From Actinomadura sp. J1-007 (GTDB taxonomy: Bacteria > Actinomycetota > Actinomycetes > Streptosporangiales > Streptosporangiaceae): 64,000 nucleotides of DNA. This document shows, piece by piece, positions 17,084 through 25,672 of the stretch (positions are counted from its first letter, which is position 1; every line of letters starts with the position of its first letter). Below the pieces are notes generated by a model. That model had not been told where the DNA came from, ran no database searches, and saw only the letters and a list, made by a program, of their open reading frames with translations. The stretch is taken from positions 6,820,001-6,884,000 of the forward strand of contig NZ_WING01000001.1 of assembly GCF_009793335.1 (NCBI RefSeq). The letters are read 5' to 3'. Both the position numbers and the translations under genes were made by a program.

Positions 17084-18072
17084 ATGATCGAGTTGAGGCT
17101 GGAGATCGAGGACCTCGCCGACACCCGCTTCGCCGTCTCGGCGTTCAACGAGGCGGTGCTGAGCCTGCGCGTCTGGCTGCTGCCCGGCTACTACGCGCTC
17201 CAGCTCCCCTGGCTGCACCACGCCCGCGAGTCCCTCGGCGGCCTCGACATCGCGCCGCTGCTCGCCCTGGTCGGCCCCAACCGCGCCGTCCCCGACTTCC
17301 TCACCCCGCGTCCGGACGAGCCCGTCGCCGGGTTCGACGCCGAGCTCGACCGCGTCCGCCGCGTCCCGCCCGCCAAGGTCGCCGCCGACATCGCCGCCGT
17401 GCACGAGGGGCGCCCCGTGCCCGCCGTCCTCGCCGACGGGCTGCGCCGCCCCGCGCGGCTGCGCGACCGCCTCGCCGAGCTCCTGCACGCGTACTGGACC
17501 GCGACCCTCGAACCGCACTGGCCGAGGATGCGCGGCGTCCTGGAGGCCGACCTGCTCTACCGGGCGCAGCGGCTCGCGCGCGGCGGCGCCCGGCTGCTGT
17601 TCGCCGACCTGCACCCGGGCATCACCTGGCGCGACGGCGTGCTCCGGCTCGAACTCAGCTACCCGCACCGCGAGCTGCGGATCCCGATCACCGGGCGCGG
17701 GCTGTGCCTGATGCCCGCGGTGTTCGTCAAGACGCCCGGCATGCCGCTCGACCCCGGCGAGCCGCCCACCGTGTCGTACCCGGCGCGCGGCGTCGCGACG
17801 GTCTGGGAGAGCGCGCCGCCCGCCGGTCCCGGCGTGCTCGCCGACCTGGTCGGACGGCGCAAGGCCGCGATCCTCGCCTGCCTCGAACGGCCCGCCTCCA
17901 CCACCGACCTCGCCCGCCGCCTCGGCGTCACGCCCGGCGCGGTCTCGCAGCACCTCGCCGTGCTGCGCGGGCGGGCCTGGTCGGGCGGGCCCGCGCCGGA
18001 CGGTCCGTCCTGTACGCGAGGACGCCGCTCGGCGACCGGCTCGCCACCGGTTCCCCTGTCCGGATTCCGTGA
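17084..18072 (+). CDS. DUF5937/ArsR-family transcriptional regulator (one frameshift)
   Basis: ATG 17084. Residues 1-250 are the DUF5937 region (IELRLEIEDLADTRFAVS, HPGITWRDGVLRLEL, LCLMPAVFVKTPGMP). A C-terminal winged helix follows (GRRKAAILACLERPASTTDL, GVTPGAVSQHLAVLR). After AVLRG the frame is lost; one G added in CGCGGGCGGG near 17975 gives the expected ending AGLVGRARAGRSVLYARTPL with stop at 18072. Without it the frame would run on to 18157. It probably represses itself and the divergent EamA transporter. Confidence 0.85.
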
Positions 18073-18153
18073 CGATCTGGAGCGTGCCCGGCCGCGCGTG
18101 ATAGGCACGGAAGGGGCGGGCGACCGCCCGCCCCCGAAACGGCGGGAGGGCCA

Positions 18154-19158
18154 ATGAGCGACGAGATCCGCCCCCGTCCGGTGTTCGACCCGGCACTCTC
18201 CGGCGCCGACCGCGAACTCCTCGCGTCCGCCCCCGAACGGCTCGTCGCGGCGAGCCTCCCGCCGCCCGCGCCGCCGCGGCTCAGCGCCGCCGCCGTCGCG
18301 GGCCGCGCCGTCTGGATCCCGATGGTCGCGATCTTCTACGGGGTGCTGCCCGGCGGCTGGATCCAGGCGTTCCTCGCCGTGTCCCTCGACGAGGAGGACC
18401 TCATGGGCGGCCTCCTGCGGTGGGGGCGGCTGCCGCTGCTCGCGATGATGATCGCCCCGGCCGTGCAGATCGCGCTGATCCTGGCCGGGCAGGGCGAGGC
18501 CGCCGCGATCCTCGCCGCCGTGTCGTTCGCGGGCTGGAGCGCGGGCGCGCTGGCGCACCTCGGCGAGCCCGCCGCGGCCCGCGCCGCCCGCGACCACCAC
18601 GGCCGCTACCTGCTGCCCGCCGACTTCGACGGCCCCGCCGCGCGCCTGCTCGCCCGCGCGCAGCGCGCCATCGACGCCGTGCTCGGCTCGCAGTCGCACC
18701 GCGCCGGGCTCCTCGACGACGTCAACAACGCCGTCGTGCTGCCCCGCCAGGAGTGGGCGATCGCGAGCGCCCTCGCCGAGCACACCCGCCTGCGCCGCGA
18801 GCGCCGCGCCCAGCAGCACGAACGGCTCAGCGCGAGCGTCCGCGCCCTCCTCGAACCCCAGCAGCGCGCCCTCGACCTGTCGGTCCGTTCGGTCACCCGC
18901 CGGATCGAGGCGCTGGAGGCGTACGCGGGCCGCGCCCACGACGCCGACGACGCCTACCACGAGTCGCAAATCCTCCAGGGCCTGCCGGAGCAGAACGCCC
19001 GCTACCGCGACCTGCTCGCCGCCACCGCGGGCGACGAGCTCGCAGGCGTCGAACTCCGCGACCTGGCCGACGACGCCCAGCGCGTCGAGACCGCCCTCCG
19101 CGCCACCGTCAAGGACGCCCTCAACGCCGGCCAGCGCCTCGACGTCCCCGCCGACTGA
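18154..19158 (+). CDS. Uncharacterised membrane protein with helical cytoplasmic domain
   Basis: 334 residues. Two or three hydrophobic helices lie between residues 45 and 130 (VWIPMVAIFYGVLPGGW; LPLLAMMIAPAVQIALILAG; AAILAAVSFAGWSAGALAHL). A long, charged, largely helical region follows (about 145-330, for example LRRERRAQQHERLSASVRAL and QQRALDLSVRSVTRRIEALE), likely coiled coil. No family is recognised. It lies 81 bp after the ArsR-type gene in the same direction, so co-transcription is plausible. Confidence 0.75.
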   Translation: MSDEIRPRPVFDPALSGADRELLASAPERLVAASLPPPAPPRLSAAAVAGRAVWIPMVAIFYGVLPGGWIQAFLAVSLDEEDLMGGLLRWGRLPLLAMMIAPAVQIALILAGQGEAAAILAAVSFAGWSAGALAHLGEPAAARAARDHHGRYLLPADFDGPAARLLARAQRAIDAVLGSQSHRAGLLDDVNNAVVLPRQEWAIASALAEHTRLRRERRAQQHERLSASVRALLEPQQRALDLSVRSVTRRIEALEAYAGRAHDADDAYHESQILQGLPEQNARYRDLLAATAGDELAGVELRDLADDAQRVETALRATVKDALNAGQRLDVPAD

Positions 19159-19189
19159 CCCCGAACGTCCGGAACGCCCGGCCGGAGGC

Positions 19190-19567
19190 TCAGGGGGTCC
19201 GGCGGGTGGTGCGCGCGATGATCCAGTCGGCGGTGCGCTGCGTGCGCGCGATGCGCCGGCGGACCTTGGGGCGTGCGGCCGGGCGGCGGCCCGCGCCGCC
19301 GGGCTTCCTGCCCGTGCCCGCCGCAGCCGGCGCGCCCGGAGTGCGGCGCCTCGGAACGGGGACGGGCTGCGCCTCGCCGTTCGCGGCGGCCTCGCCGTTG
19401 GCCGCGGTCTCGCCGTTGGCGGCGGTCTCGGCGAGCGCGGCCAGCCGCGCGGCCGACATCGCGAGCTCGGCGAGGAGGCGGCGCTCGGCGGCGGCGTCGC
19501 GGGCGTCGAGGGCGCACGCGAACAGCGCCTCCACCTCCGCCATCTGCGCGCCCAGCCGTACCAGCAT
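19190..19567 (-). CDS. Small helical protein with AANGE repeats and basic tail
   Basis: About 125 residues from ATG 19567; an upstream GTG at 19597 sits inside a hairpin (CCCGCAC-N7-GTGCGGG) and lacks a ribosome site. A helical, Ala-rich N-terminus (QMAEVEALFACALDARDAAA) is followed by ETAANGETAANGEAAANGEA, a short tandem repeat visible in the DNA at about 19378-19437. It ends with an Arg/Pro-rich tail (RRPAARPKVRRRIARTQR). Function unknown; the tail could bind nucleic acid. It is convergent with the gene ending at 19158. Confidence 0.55.
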   Translation of the reverse strand: MLVRLGAQMAEVEALFACALDARDAAAERRLLAELAMSAARLAALAETAANGETAANGEAAANGEAQPVPVPRRRTPGAPAAAGTGRKPGGAGRRPAARPKVRRRIARTQRTADWIIARTTRRTP

Positions 19568-19647
19568 CAGTCCGCCCACCTCGGATCGCTCCCGCACTTC
19601 AATTGTGCGGGATCGCGCGCCCCTTTCGCATGCGCATTTCCGACATG

Positions 19648-19665
19648 CTACTACGAGCGTAATAG
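19648..19665. promoter_or_regulatory. BlaI/MecI-type operator TACTAC-GAGC-GTAATA
   Basis: A near-perfect dyad (one mismatch) of the TACTAC-N4-GTAGTA type used by BlaI-family repressors in actinobacteria lies about 65 bp upstream of the blaI-like gene. It implies autorepression of the blaI-M56 operon. Confidence 0.7.
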
Positions 19666-19728
19666 TTGTGCGCGGCTAGGGTATGACCTCACCGTCGCTC
19701 CGTTCCCGAGTCTGTGAGGGCGTCCGCA

Positions 19729-20091
19729 GTGGTACGACGACAGCTCGGCCAGCTCGAGGCCGAGATCCTGGCCGCGCTCGCCGCGGCCGACGGGCACCTG
19801 TCGCCCGCGCAGATCCGGTCCCGGCTGGACGGCGAGCCCGCCTACACCACGGTCAACACGGTGCTGTTCCGCCTGTACGACAAGCGCCTGGTCACGCGCG
19901 AACGGCAGGGCCGGCACTTCACCTACCGCCTCGCGGTGGACGAGTCCCGCCTCGTCGCCGACCGGATGCACGACCACCTGCGGTACGCCAGCGACCCGTC
20001 CGGCGTGCTCAGCCGCTTCGTGCAGACGCTCAGCAGCGAGGAGGAGCGGGTGCTGCGCTCGATCCTCGGCGACGACGCGCCGGGCGCATGA
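19729..20091 (+). CDS. BlaI/MecI/CopY-family transcriptional repressor
   Basis: About 120 residues: a winged-helix domain with the family pattern LGQLEAEILAALAAADGHLS, AYTTVNTVLFRLYDKRLVTR and GRHFTYRLAV, and a C-terminal dimerisation helix (LSRFVQTLSSEEERVLRSIL). GTG 19729 has GAGGG eight bases upstream; GTG 19714 is an alternative. The stop overlaps the start of the M56 protease gene (ATGA). In this family, cleavage of the repressor by a partner protease releases the promoter. Confidence 0.92.
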   Translation: MVRRQLGQLEAEILAALAAADGHLSPAQIRSRLDGEPAYTTVNTVLFRLYDKRLVTRERQGRHFTYRLAVDESRLVADRMHDHLRYASDPSGVLSRFVQTLSSEEERVLRSILGDDAPGA

Positions 20092-20978
20092 ACTGGTTCA
20101 CCTTCCTGCCCGGCGCCGTGACCGTCACCCTCGCGGTGGTGCTCGGCGCGCGCCCGCTGCCGCTGCACCCGGTCTGGTCGGCCCGGCTGCTCGCGACCGT
20201 CGCGGTGACGACGGCCGTCGCGGTCGCGGGCACGGTCGTGTTCGTCGGCGTCAACTACCTGGCCGGGCTCGCGCCGGGGCTGACCACCTGGCTGCCCGAG
20301 TGGGCGCTGTTCGGCGACGACCGGCCGCTGCCCGCGCCGGTGGGCGTGCCCGCGCTGGTGCTCGCCGCGGCGGGCGCGGCGGTCGTCTGGCGGCTGCTGG
20401 CCCGCTGGACCGCCGACGTGCGCGCCGCGCGGGCCGACGCGCGGCGGCCCCTCGACACCGACGCGCCGATCGCGCTCGCCGTGCCGGGACGCGGGGGAGG
20501 GGTCGCGGTCTCGCGCGGCCTGCTCGCGATGCTGGGGCCCGAGGAACTGCGCGTGGTGTTCGAGCACGAGCGGTCCCATCTGCGGCACCGGCACCACCGC
20601 TACCTGGCGGCGGGCGCGCTCGCCGCGGCCGTGCTGCCGCCGCTGCGCCCGCTGGACGCGCGGCTGCGCTTCGCCGTCGAGCGCTGGGCCGACGAGGAGG
20701 CCGCCGAGACCGTCGGCGACCGCGCCCTCGTGGCCCGCACGATCGCCCGCGTCGCCCTCACCGCCCCGTCCGCCGCGTACGGCAGCCCGTACGGCCGGCC
20801 GTTCGCGGGGCTCGGCGGGTCGGGCGTCGTGCAGCGGGTGCAGGCGCTGCTCGGCGAGCCGCCGCCGAAGAACGCGGTGTCGGGGCCGCTGGTCGTGCTC
20901 ACGGCCGGCTGCGTCATGAGCCTGCTCGCCTCGACCGCGCTCCAGCTCGACCAGGCCCTCGGCATAACGCTCCTCTGA
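20088..20978 (+). CDS. M56-family (BlaR1-like) membrane metalloprotease
   Basis: 296 residues, coupled to the BlaI-type gene by a 4-base overlap. Several TM segments (FLPGAVTVTLAVVLGA; ATVAVTTAVAVAGTVVFVG; LVLAAAGAAVVWRLL) flank the zinc-protease motif in VFEHERSHLRHRHH (HExxH), with the downstream ligand region RWADEEAAETVGDRAL. The extracellular beta-lactam sensor domain of BlaR1 is absent, so the signal is unknown. It presumably cleaves its partner repressor. Confidence 0.9.
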   Translation: MNWFTFLPGAVTVTLAVVLGARPLPLHPVWSARLLATVAVTTAVAVAGTVVFVGVNYLAGLAPGLTTWLPEWALFGDDRPLPAPVGVPALVLAAAGAAVVWRLLARWTADVRAARADARRPLDTDAPIALAVPGRGGGVAVSRGLLAMLGPEELRVVFEHERSHLRHRHHRYLAAGALAAAVLPPLRPLDARLRFAVERWADEEAAETVGDRALVARTIARVALTAPSAAYGSPYGRPFAGLGGSGVVQRVQALLGEPPPKNAVSGPLVVLTAGCVMSLLASTALQLDQALGITLL

Positions 20979-21020
20979 GCGGCCCGCGCGCGGTCACGGC
21001 GAACGCGCGGACACGGCGAA

Positions 21021-21050
21021 GGGGCCGGGTGAATTGCGTCACCCGGCCCC
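21021..21050. terminator. Bidirectional hairpin terminator
   Basis: A perfect 12-bp stem (GGGGCCGGGTGA paired with TCACCCGGCCCC) with a 6-nt loop lies between the convergent M56 gene (end 20978) and lsr2 (end 21086). Confidence 0.85.
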
Positions 21051-21085
21051 CGGCCGCAGGGGAATCCCCCGATTTGCGCGTTCCG

Positions 21086-21415
21086 CTAGTGCGCGGCGTC
21101 GTACTTCTCGATCACATGGGCGGGAATGCGTCCGCGCTCATTGACCTTGATGCCGTGGTTCTTCGCCCACTCGCGAATCTCGGCGGACCGCTCGCGGCTG
21201 TTGGTGGTGCGCGCGCCGCGGCCCGCCTTGCCCGGCGTCTTGCGGGCCTTGCGCGCGCTGGACACGAACGGCTCAAGTCCCTCACGGAGCTTGGCGGCGT
21301 TCTTCTTGCTCAGATCGATCTCGTAAGTGGTGCCATCGAGGGAAAAGCTGACGGTCTCGTCCGCCTCTCCGCCGTCGATGTCGTCTACGAGAAGGACTTC
21401 GACCTTCTGTGCCAT
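21086..21415 (-). CDS. lsr2: Lsr2 nucleoid-associated protein, canonical copy
   Basis: 109 residues. N-terminal dimerisation domain (MAQKVEVLLVDDIDGGEADE; YEIDLSKKNAAKLREGLEPF), basic linker, and C-terminal DNA-binding domain IREWAKNHGIKVNERGRIPA with the RGR AT-hook-like motif that inserts into the minor groove. Lsr2 is the actinobacterial H-NS analogue that silences AT-rich, often transferred DNA. A second lsr2 gene lies 15 bp upstream in the same direction, so both may be co-transcribed. Confidence 0.95.
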   Translation of the reverse strand: MAQKVEVLLVDDIDGGEADETVSFSLDGTTYEIDLSKKNAAKLREGLEPFVSSARKARKTPGKAGRGARTTNSRERSAEIREWAKNHGIKVNERGRIPAHVIEKYDAAH

Positions 21416-21430
21416 GCGGGGACTCCCTAG

Positions 21431-21790
21431 CTATGCGTCCGGCTTGGCGTCCGGATGGGCCTCGATGAATGCAGCATAGACCTCATCGGATATCTTGCCA
21501 CGTTCGGACACTTCGACGCCCTCGTTCAATGCCCACTCGCGGACGTCGCCGTTGGTGTAGCCCTTGATCTTCGCCGTTCGGCCCGCCTTACGGCCCTTCC
21601 CGGCGGGCTTGACCTCGACGGCGTTGTCCAGGAACGGTCCGAGGGCGGTCAGCGTCTCGTGCAGGCGCTTGTGGTTGTCTTCGCTCAAGTCGATCGTGAA
21701 CGTCCGACCCAAGACTTCGAAGTCTCGCTTTGCGACATCGCCCGCTTCGGAGCCGTCGATGTCGTCCACGCGAATGACCTTCTCGGCCAT
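21431..21790 (-). CDS. Lsr2 paralogue with RGK in place of RGR
   Basis: 119 residues from ATG 21790. The N-terminal domain (AEKVIRVDDIDGSEAGDVAK, FTIDLSEDNHKRLHETLTAL) and C-terminal domain (GDVREWALNEGVEVSERGKI) are clearly Lsr2. However, the minor-groove motif is RGK, not RGR, and the first helix is more acidic (EWALNEGVEV), so DNA affinity or preference may differ from the adjacent canonical copy. It could form mixed dimers with it. Actinomycetes often carry two or more Lsr2 genes, but adjacent tandem copies are less usual. Confidence 0.92.
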   Translation of the reverse strand: MAEKVIRVDDIDGSEAGDVAKRDFEVLGRTFTIDLSEDNHKRLHETLTALGPFLDNAVEVKPAGKGRKAGRTAKIKGYTNGDVREWALNEGVEVSERGKISDEVYAAFIEAHPDAKPDA

Positions 21791-22022
21791 GTGTGCTCCG
21801 TCTTCCTTCCCCTTGCCAACGCGGCGACCTTGACCGTAGCGGATTCCGCGACCGGTTGACGCCACGGCGCGGCGGCCGGGCGCGGTGTTCGACCCGGAGC
21901 AGTTTCCGCTTCGCCCGTCCCGTCCCGTCCGGGACCGGTGCGGGCGGGCCGGGGAATCCGCATGGCGGCGGGGGGAGCGGGCGGCGGTGATTGCCGCGCC
22001 GGACCCGGGAAGGGCCTTCGCC

Positions 22023-24409
22023 ATGAACCTTGCTGCGGGCCCGAAGGACAAGGAACTCCGGCTGATCGACGCGTACTGGAGGGCGGCCAACTACCTGTCG
22101 GTGGGGCAGATCTATCTGCTGGGCAATCCGTTGTTGCGAGAGGGGCTGCGGCCCGAGCACATCAAGCCCAGGCTGCTCGGGCATTGGGGGACCTCGCCGG
22201 GGCTGAACTTCTGCTACGCGCACCTGAACCGGGCGATCCGGGCCCGTGATCTCGACATGATCTACGTGTTCGGGCCGGGGCACGGCGGCCCGGCCGCGGT
22301 CGCGAACGCGTGGCTGGAGGGCACCTACAGCGAGGTCTATCCGAACGTGCCGCGGGACGAGGAGGGAATGGGGCGGCTGTTCCGGCAGTTCTCGTTCCCC
22401 GGCGGCATCCCGAGCCACGTGGCGCCCGAGACGCCCGGCTCGATCCACGAGGGCGGCGAGCTCGGCTACTCGCTCGCGCACGCGTACGGCGCGGCGTTCG
22501 ACAACCCGGACCTGGTCGTCGCGTGCGTCGTCGGGGACGGCGAGGCCGAGACGGGGCCGCTCGCGGCGAGCTGGCACTCGACCAAGTTCCTGGACCCGGT
22601 GCGGGACGGCGCGGTGCTCCCGATCCTGCACCTGAACGGCTACAAGATCGCCAACCCGGCGGTGCCGGCCCGGATCGGGGAGGAGGAGCTGTCGCTGCTG
22701 CTGGAGGGCTACGGCCACCGCCCGATCCTGGTGGACGGCGCGGACGCGGCCGGAATGGCGGGCGGGATCGAGCCGCTGTCGGTGCACCGCCGGATGGCCG
22801 CCGCGGTGGACCAGGCGCTCGACGACATCGCCCGGATCCAGCGCGAGGCGCGCTCGGGGAAGGTGACGCGGCGGCAGCGCTGGCCGGTGATCGTGCTGCG
22901 GACGCCGAAGGGCTGGACGGGCCCGGCGGAGGTGGACGGCGTCCCGGTGGAGGGCACGTGGCGGTCGCACCAGGTGCCGCTGCCGGGCGTCCGGAACGAT
23001 CCCGGGCACCTGGCGCAGCTCGAAGCGTGGATGCGCTCGTACCGCCCCGAGGAGCTGTTCGACTCGGGCGGGCGGCCGGTCGCCGAGCTGCGGGCCCTCG
23101 CGCCGTACGGCGAGCGGCGGATGAGCGCCAACCCGCACGCGAACGGCGGCCTGGTGCTCAAGCCCCTCGCCCTGCCGGACTTCCGCGACCACGCGGTCCC
23201 GGTGGACGAGCCGGGCGCCACCTCGACCGAGCCGACCCGCGCGCTCGGCGCGTTCCTCGCCGGGATCGTGTCGGCCAACCCCGACAACTTCCGCGTGATG
23301 GGCCCGGACGAGACGGCGTCCAACCGGCTCGGCGCGCTGTTCGAGGTGACCGACCGGGTCTTCCAGGGCGAGCCGTACGGCACCGACGAGCACCTCGGGC
23401 CGTCCGGGCGCGTGATGGAGGTGCTGAGCGAGCACCTGTGCCAGGGCTGGCTGGAGGGCTACCTGCTGACCGGGCGGCACGGGCTGTTCAACAGCTACGA
23501 GGCGTTCGTGCACATCGTCGACTCGATGTTCAACCAGCACGCCAAGTGGCTCAAGGTCACGCGGGACCTACCGTGGCGGCGGCCGATCGCGTCGCTGAAC
23601 TACCTGCTGTCCTCGCACGTGTGGCGGCAGGACCACAACGGGTTCACCCACCAGGACCCGGGTTCCTGGACGTGGTGCTGAACAAGAAGCCCGAGATCGT
23701 CCGGGTGTACCTGCCGCCGGACGCCAACACGCTGCTGCCGGTCGCCGACCACTGCCTGCGGTCCCGGGACTACGTCAACGTCGTCGTCGCGGGCAAGCAG
23801 CCCGCCCTGAACTGGCTGTCCATGGACGAGGCGGTCGCGCACGCCGCGCGCGGCATCGGCATCTGGGAGTGGGCGGGCAGCGACGACGGCGCGGACCCCG
23901 ACGTGGTGCTGGCGTGCGCGGGCGACATCCCGACGCTGGAGACGCTCGCGGCGGTCGACCTGCTGCGGCGGCACCTGCCCGACCTGCGGGTCCGGGTCGT
24001 CAACGTGGTGGACCTGATGCGGCTCCAGCCGCCGCGCGAGCACCCGCACGGGCTGCCCGACACCGACTACGACGCGATCTTCACCACCGACAAGCCGGTG
24101 ATCTTCGCCTTCCACGGCTACCCGTACCTGATCCACCGGCTCACGTACCGGCGCACCGGCCACGACCACCTGCACGTGCGCGGCTTCCGCGAGGAGGGCA
24201 CGACCACCACGCCGTTCGACATGGTGATGATGAACGACCTGGACCGCTACCACCTGGTCATGGACGTCATCGACCGCGTCCCGTCCCTCGGCGGCAGCGT
24301 GGCCCAGCTCCGCCAGCACATGGCCGACGAGCGGCTCAGGCTCCGCGCCTACACCCGCGAGCACGGCGAGGACGCGCCGGAGATCCGCGACTGGACCTGG
24401 AGCGGCTGA
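22023..24409 (+). CDS. xfp: Xylulose-5-phosphate/fructose-6-phosphate phosphoketolase (one frameshift)
   Basis: ThDP-dependent enzyme splitting xylulose-5-P or fructose-6-P with phosphate into acetyl-phosphate plus an aldose phosphate. ATG 22023 follows GGAAGGG. The first 545 residues include GHWGTSPGLNFCYAHLNR, the substrate segment GPGHGGPAAVANAWLEG, the ThDP motif VVGDGEAETGPLA and FRVMGPDETASNRL. After HQDPG the rest (FLDVVLNKKPEIVRVYLPPD, FHGYPYLIHRLTYRR, HVRGFREEGTTTTPFDMVM) is in the next frame. Restoring one G in CCCGGGTTCC near 23660 yields a normal protein of about 796 residues. It stands alone, convergent with the dehydrogenase gene. Confidence 0.93.
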
Positions 24410-24427
24410 CCGCCCCGCCCACGCGAA

Positions 24428-24459
24428 CCGCCGCGCGGCCCCTCGGGACCGCGCGGCGG
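24428..24459. terminator. Hairpin terminator between convergent genes
   Basis: A perfect 11-bp stem (CCGCCGCGCGG and its complement) with a 10-nt loop lies between the phosphoketolase stop (24409) and the dehydrogenase stop (24482). Confidence 0.8.
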
Positions 24460-24481
24460 ATCGCGTGCTAACCGGCGGGCG

Positions 24482-25656
24482 TCACGGCGTGAAGAGGATC
24501 TTGATGGCGCCGTCCCGCTTCTTCTGGAAGATCTCGTAGGCGTGCGGCGCGTCGTCCAGCGGCAGCCGGTGCGTGGCGAGGTCCATGACGCCGAGCGGGT
24601 CGGACTCGTCCGACACCAGCGGCAGCAGGTCGTCCATCCACCGCTTGACGTGCGCCTGGCCCATGCGCAGCGTGATGCCCTTGTCGAACATCCGCAGCAT
24701 GGGGAACGGGTCGGCCATGCCGCCGTACACGCCGACGATCGAGATCGTCCCGCCGCGCCGGACGATGTCGATGGCCTGGTAGATCGCGGCGAGCCGGTCC
24801 ACCCCGGCCTTCGACATCAGCGCGGCGGCGGCCTTGTCGGGGACGAGGCCCGCCAGGGTGTGCGCGAGCTTGCCGGCCGGCGAGCCGTGCGCCTCCATGC
24901 CGACGGCCTCGATCACCGCGTCCGTGCCGCGACCGCCGGTGCGGTCGCGGATCTCGTCGGGGACGCCCGGGGACTGCTCGATGGTCTCCACGCCGTGCCT
25001 GCGGGCCATCTCCAGGCGTTCGGGGACGAGGTCCACGCCGATCACGCGGTGCCCGAGGTGGCGGGCGATCCGGGCGGCCATCTGCCCGATCGGGCCGAGG
25101 CCGAGGACGGTGACGGTGCCGTTCTCGGGGAGGTCGGCGAAGTCCACGGCCTGCCACGCGGTCGGCAGGACGTCCGACAGGTAGACGAACCGCTCGTCCG
25201 GCGGCCCCTCGGGACCTTGACCGGCCCGAACTGCGCCTGCGGCACGCGCAGGTACTCGGCCTGCCCGCCGGGCACGTCGCCGTACAGCTTGGTGTAGCCG
25301 AACAGCGCCGCGCCGGAGCCCTGGTCGCGGACCTGGGTGGTCTCGCACTGCGCGTACAGGCCGAGCCCGCACATGTGGCAGTGGCCGCAGGAGATGTTGA
25401 ACGGGACCACGACGCGGTCGCCGGGCGCGATGTGCCCCACCTCGGAGCCGACCTCCTCGACCACGCCCATCGGCTCGTGCCCGAGGACGTCGCCCTCGTT
25501 GATGAACGGCCCGAGCACCTCGTACAGGTGCAGGTCCGAGCCGCAGAGCCCCGACGTGGTGATCCTGACGATCGCGTCGGTCGGCTCCTTGATCGCGGGG
25601 TCCGGGACGTCCTGCACGCGCACGTCGCGCTTGCCGTGCCAGGTGAGCGCCTTCAC
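24482..25656 (-). CDS. Zinc-dependent alcohol dehydrogenase, FDH-like (one frameshift)
   Basis: About 391 residues in two frames. The N-terminal part has the catalytic zinc ligands TSGLCGSDLHLYE and GHEPMGVVEEVG and the structural zinc cysteines SCGHCHMCGLGLYAQC. After VKVP the frame shifts near 25205 (one C missing in GTCCCGAGG) to EGPPDERFVYLSDVLPTAWQ, and the Rossmann motif VTVLGLGPIGQMAARIARHL follows. It resembles glutathione-independent formaldehyde-dehydrogenase-type MDR enzymes. It lies 16 bp downstream of katE and is probably co-transcribed with it. Confidence 0.9.
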
Positions 25657-25672
25657 GGCGGCTCCTCTCCAG

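Noticed and set aside
21588..23540. 650-residue minus-strand frame opposite the phosphoketolase
   Set aside because: Arg/His/Val-rich shadow composition with no family features; the phosphoketolase on the plus strand is unmistakable.
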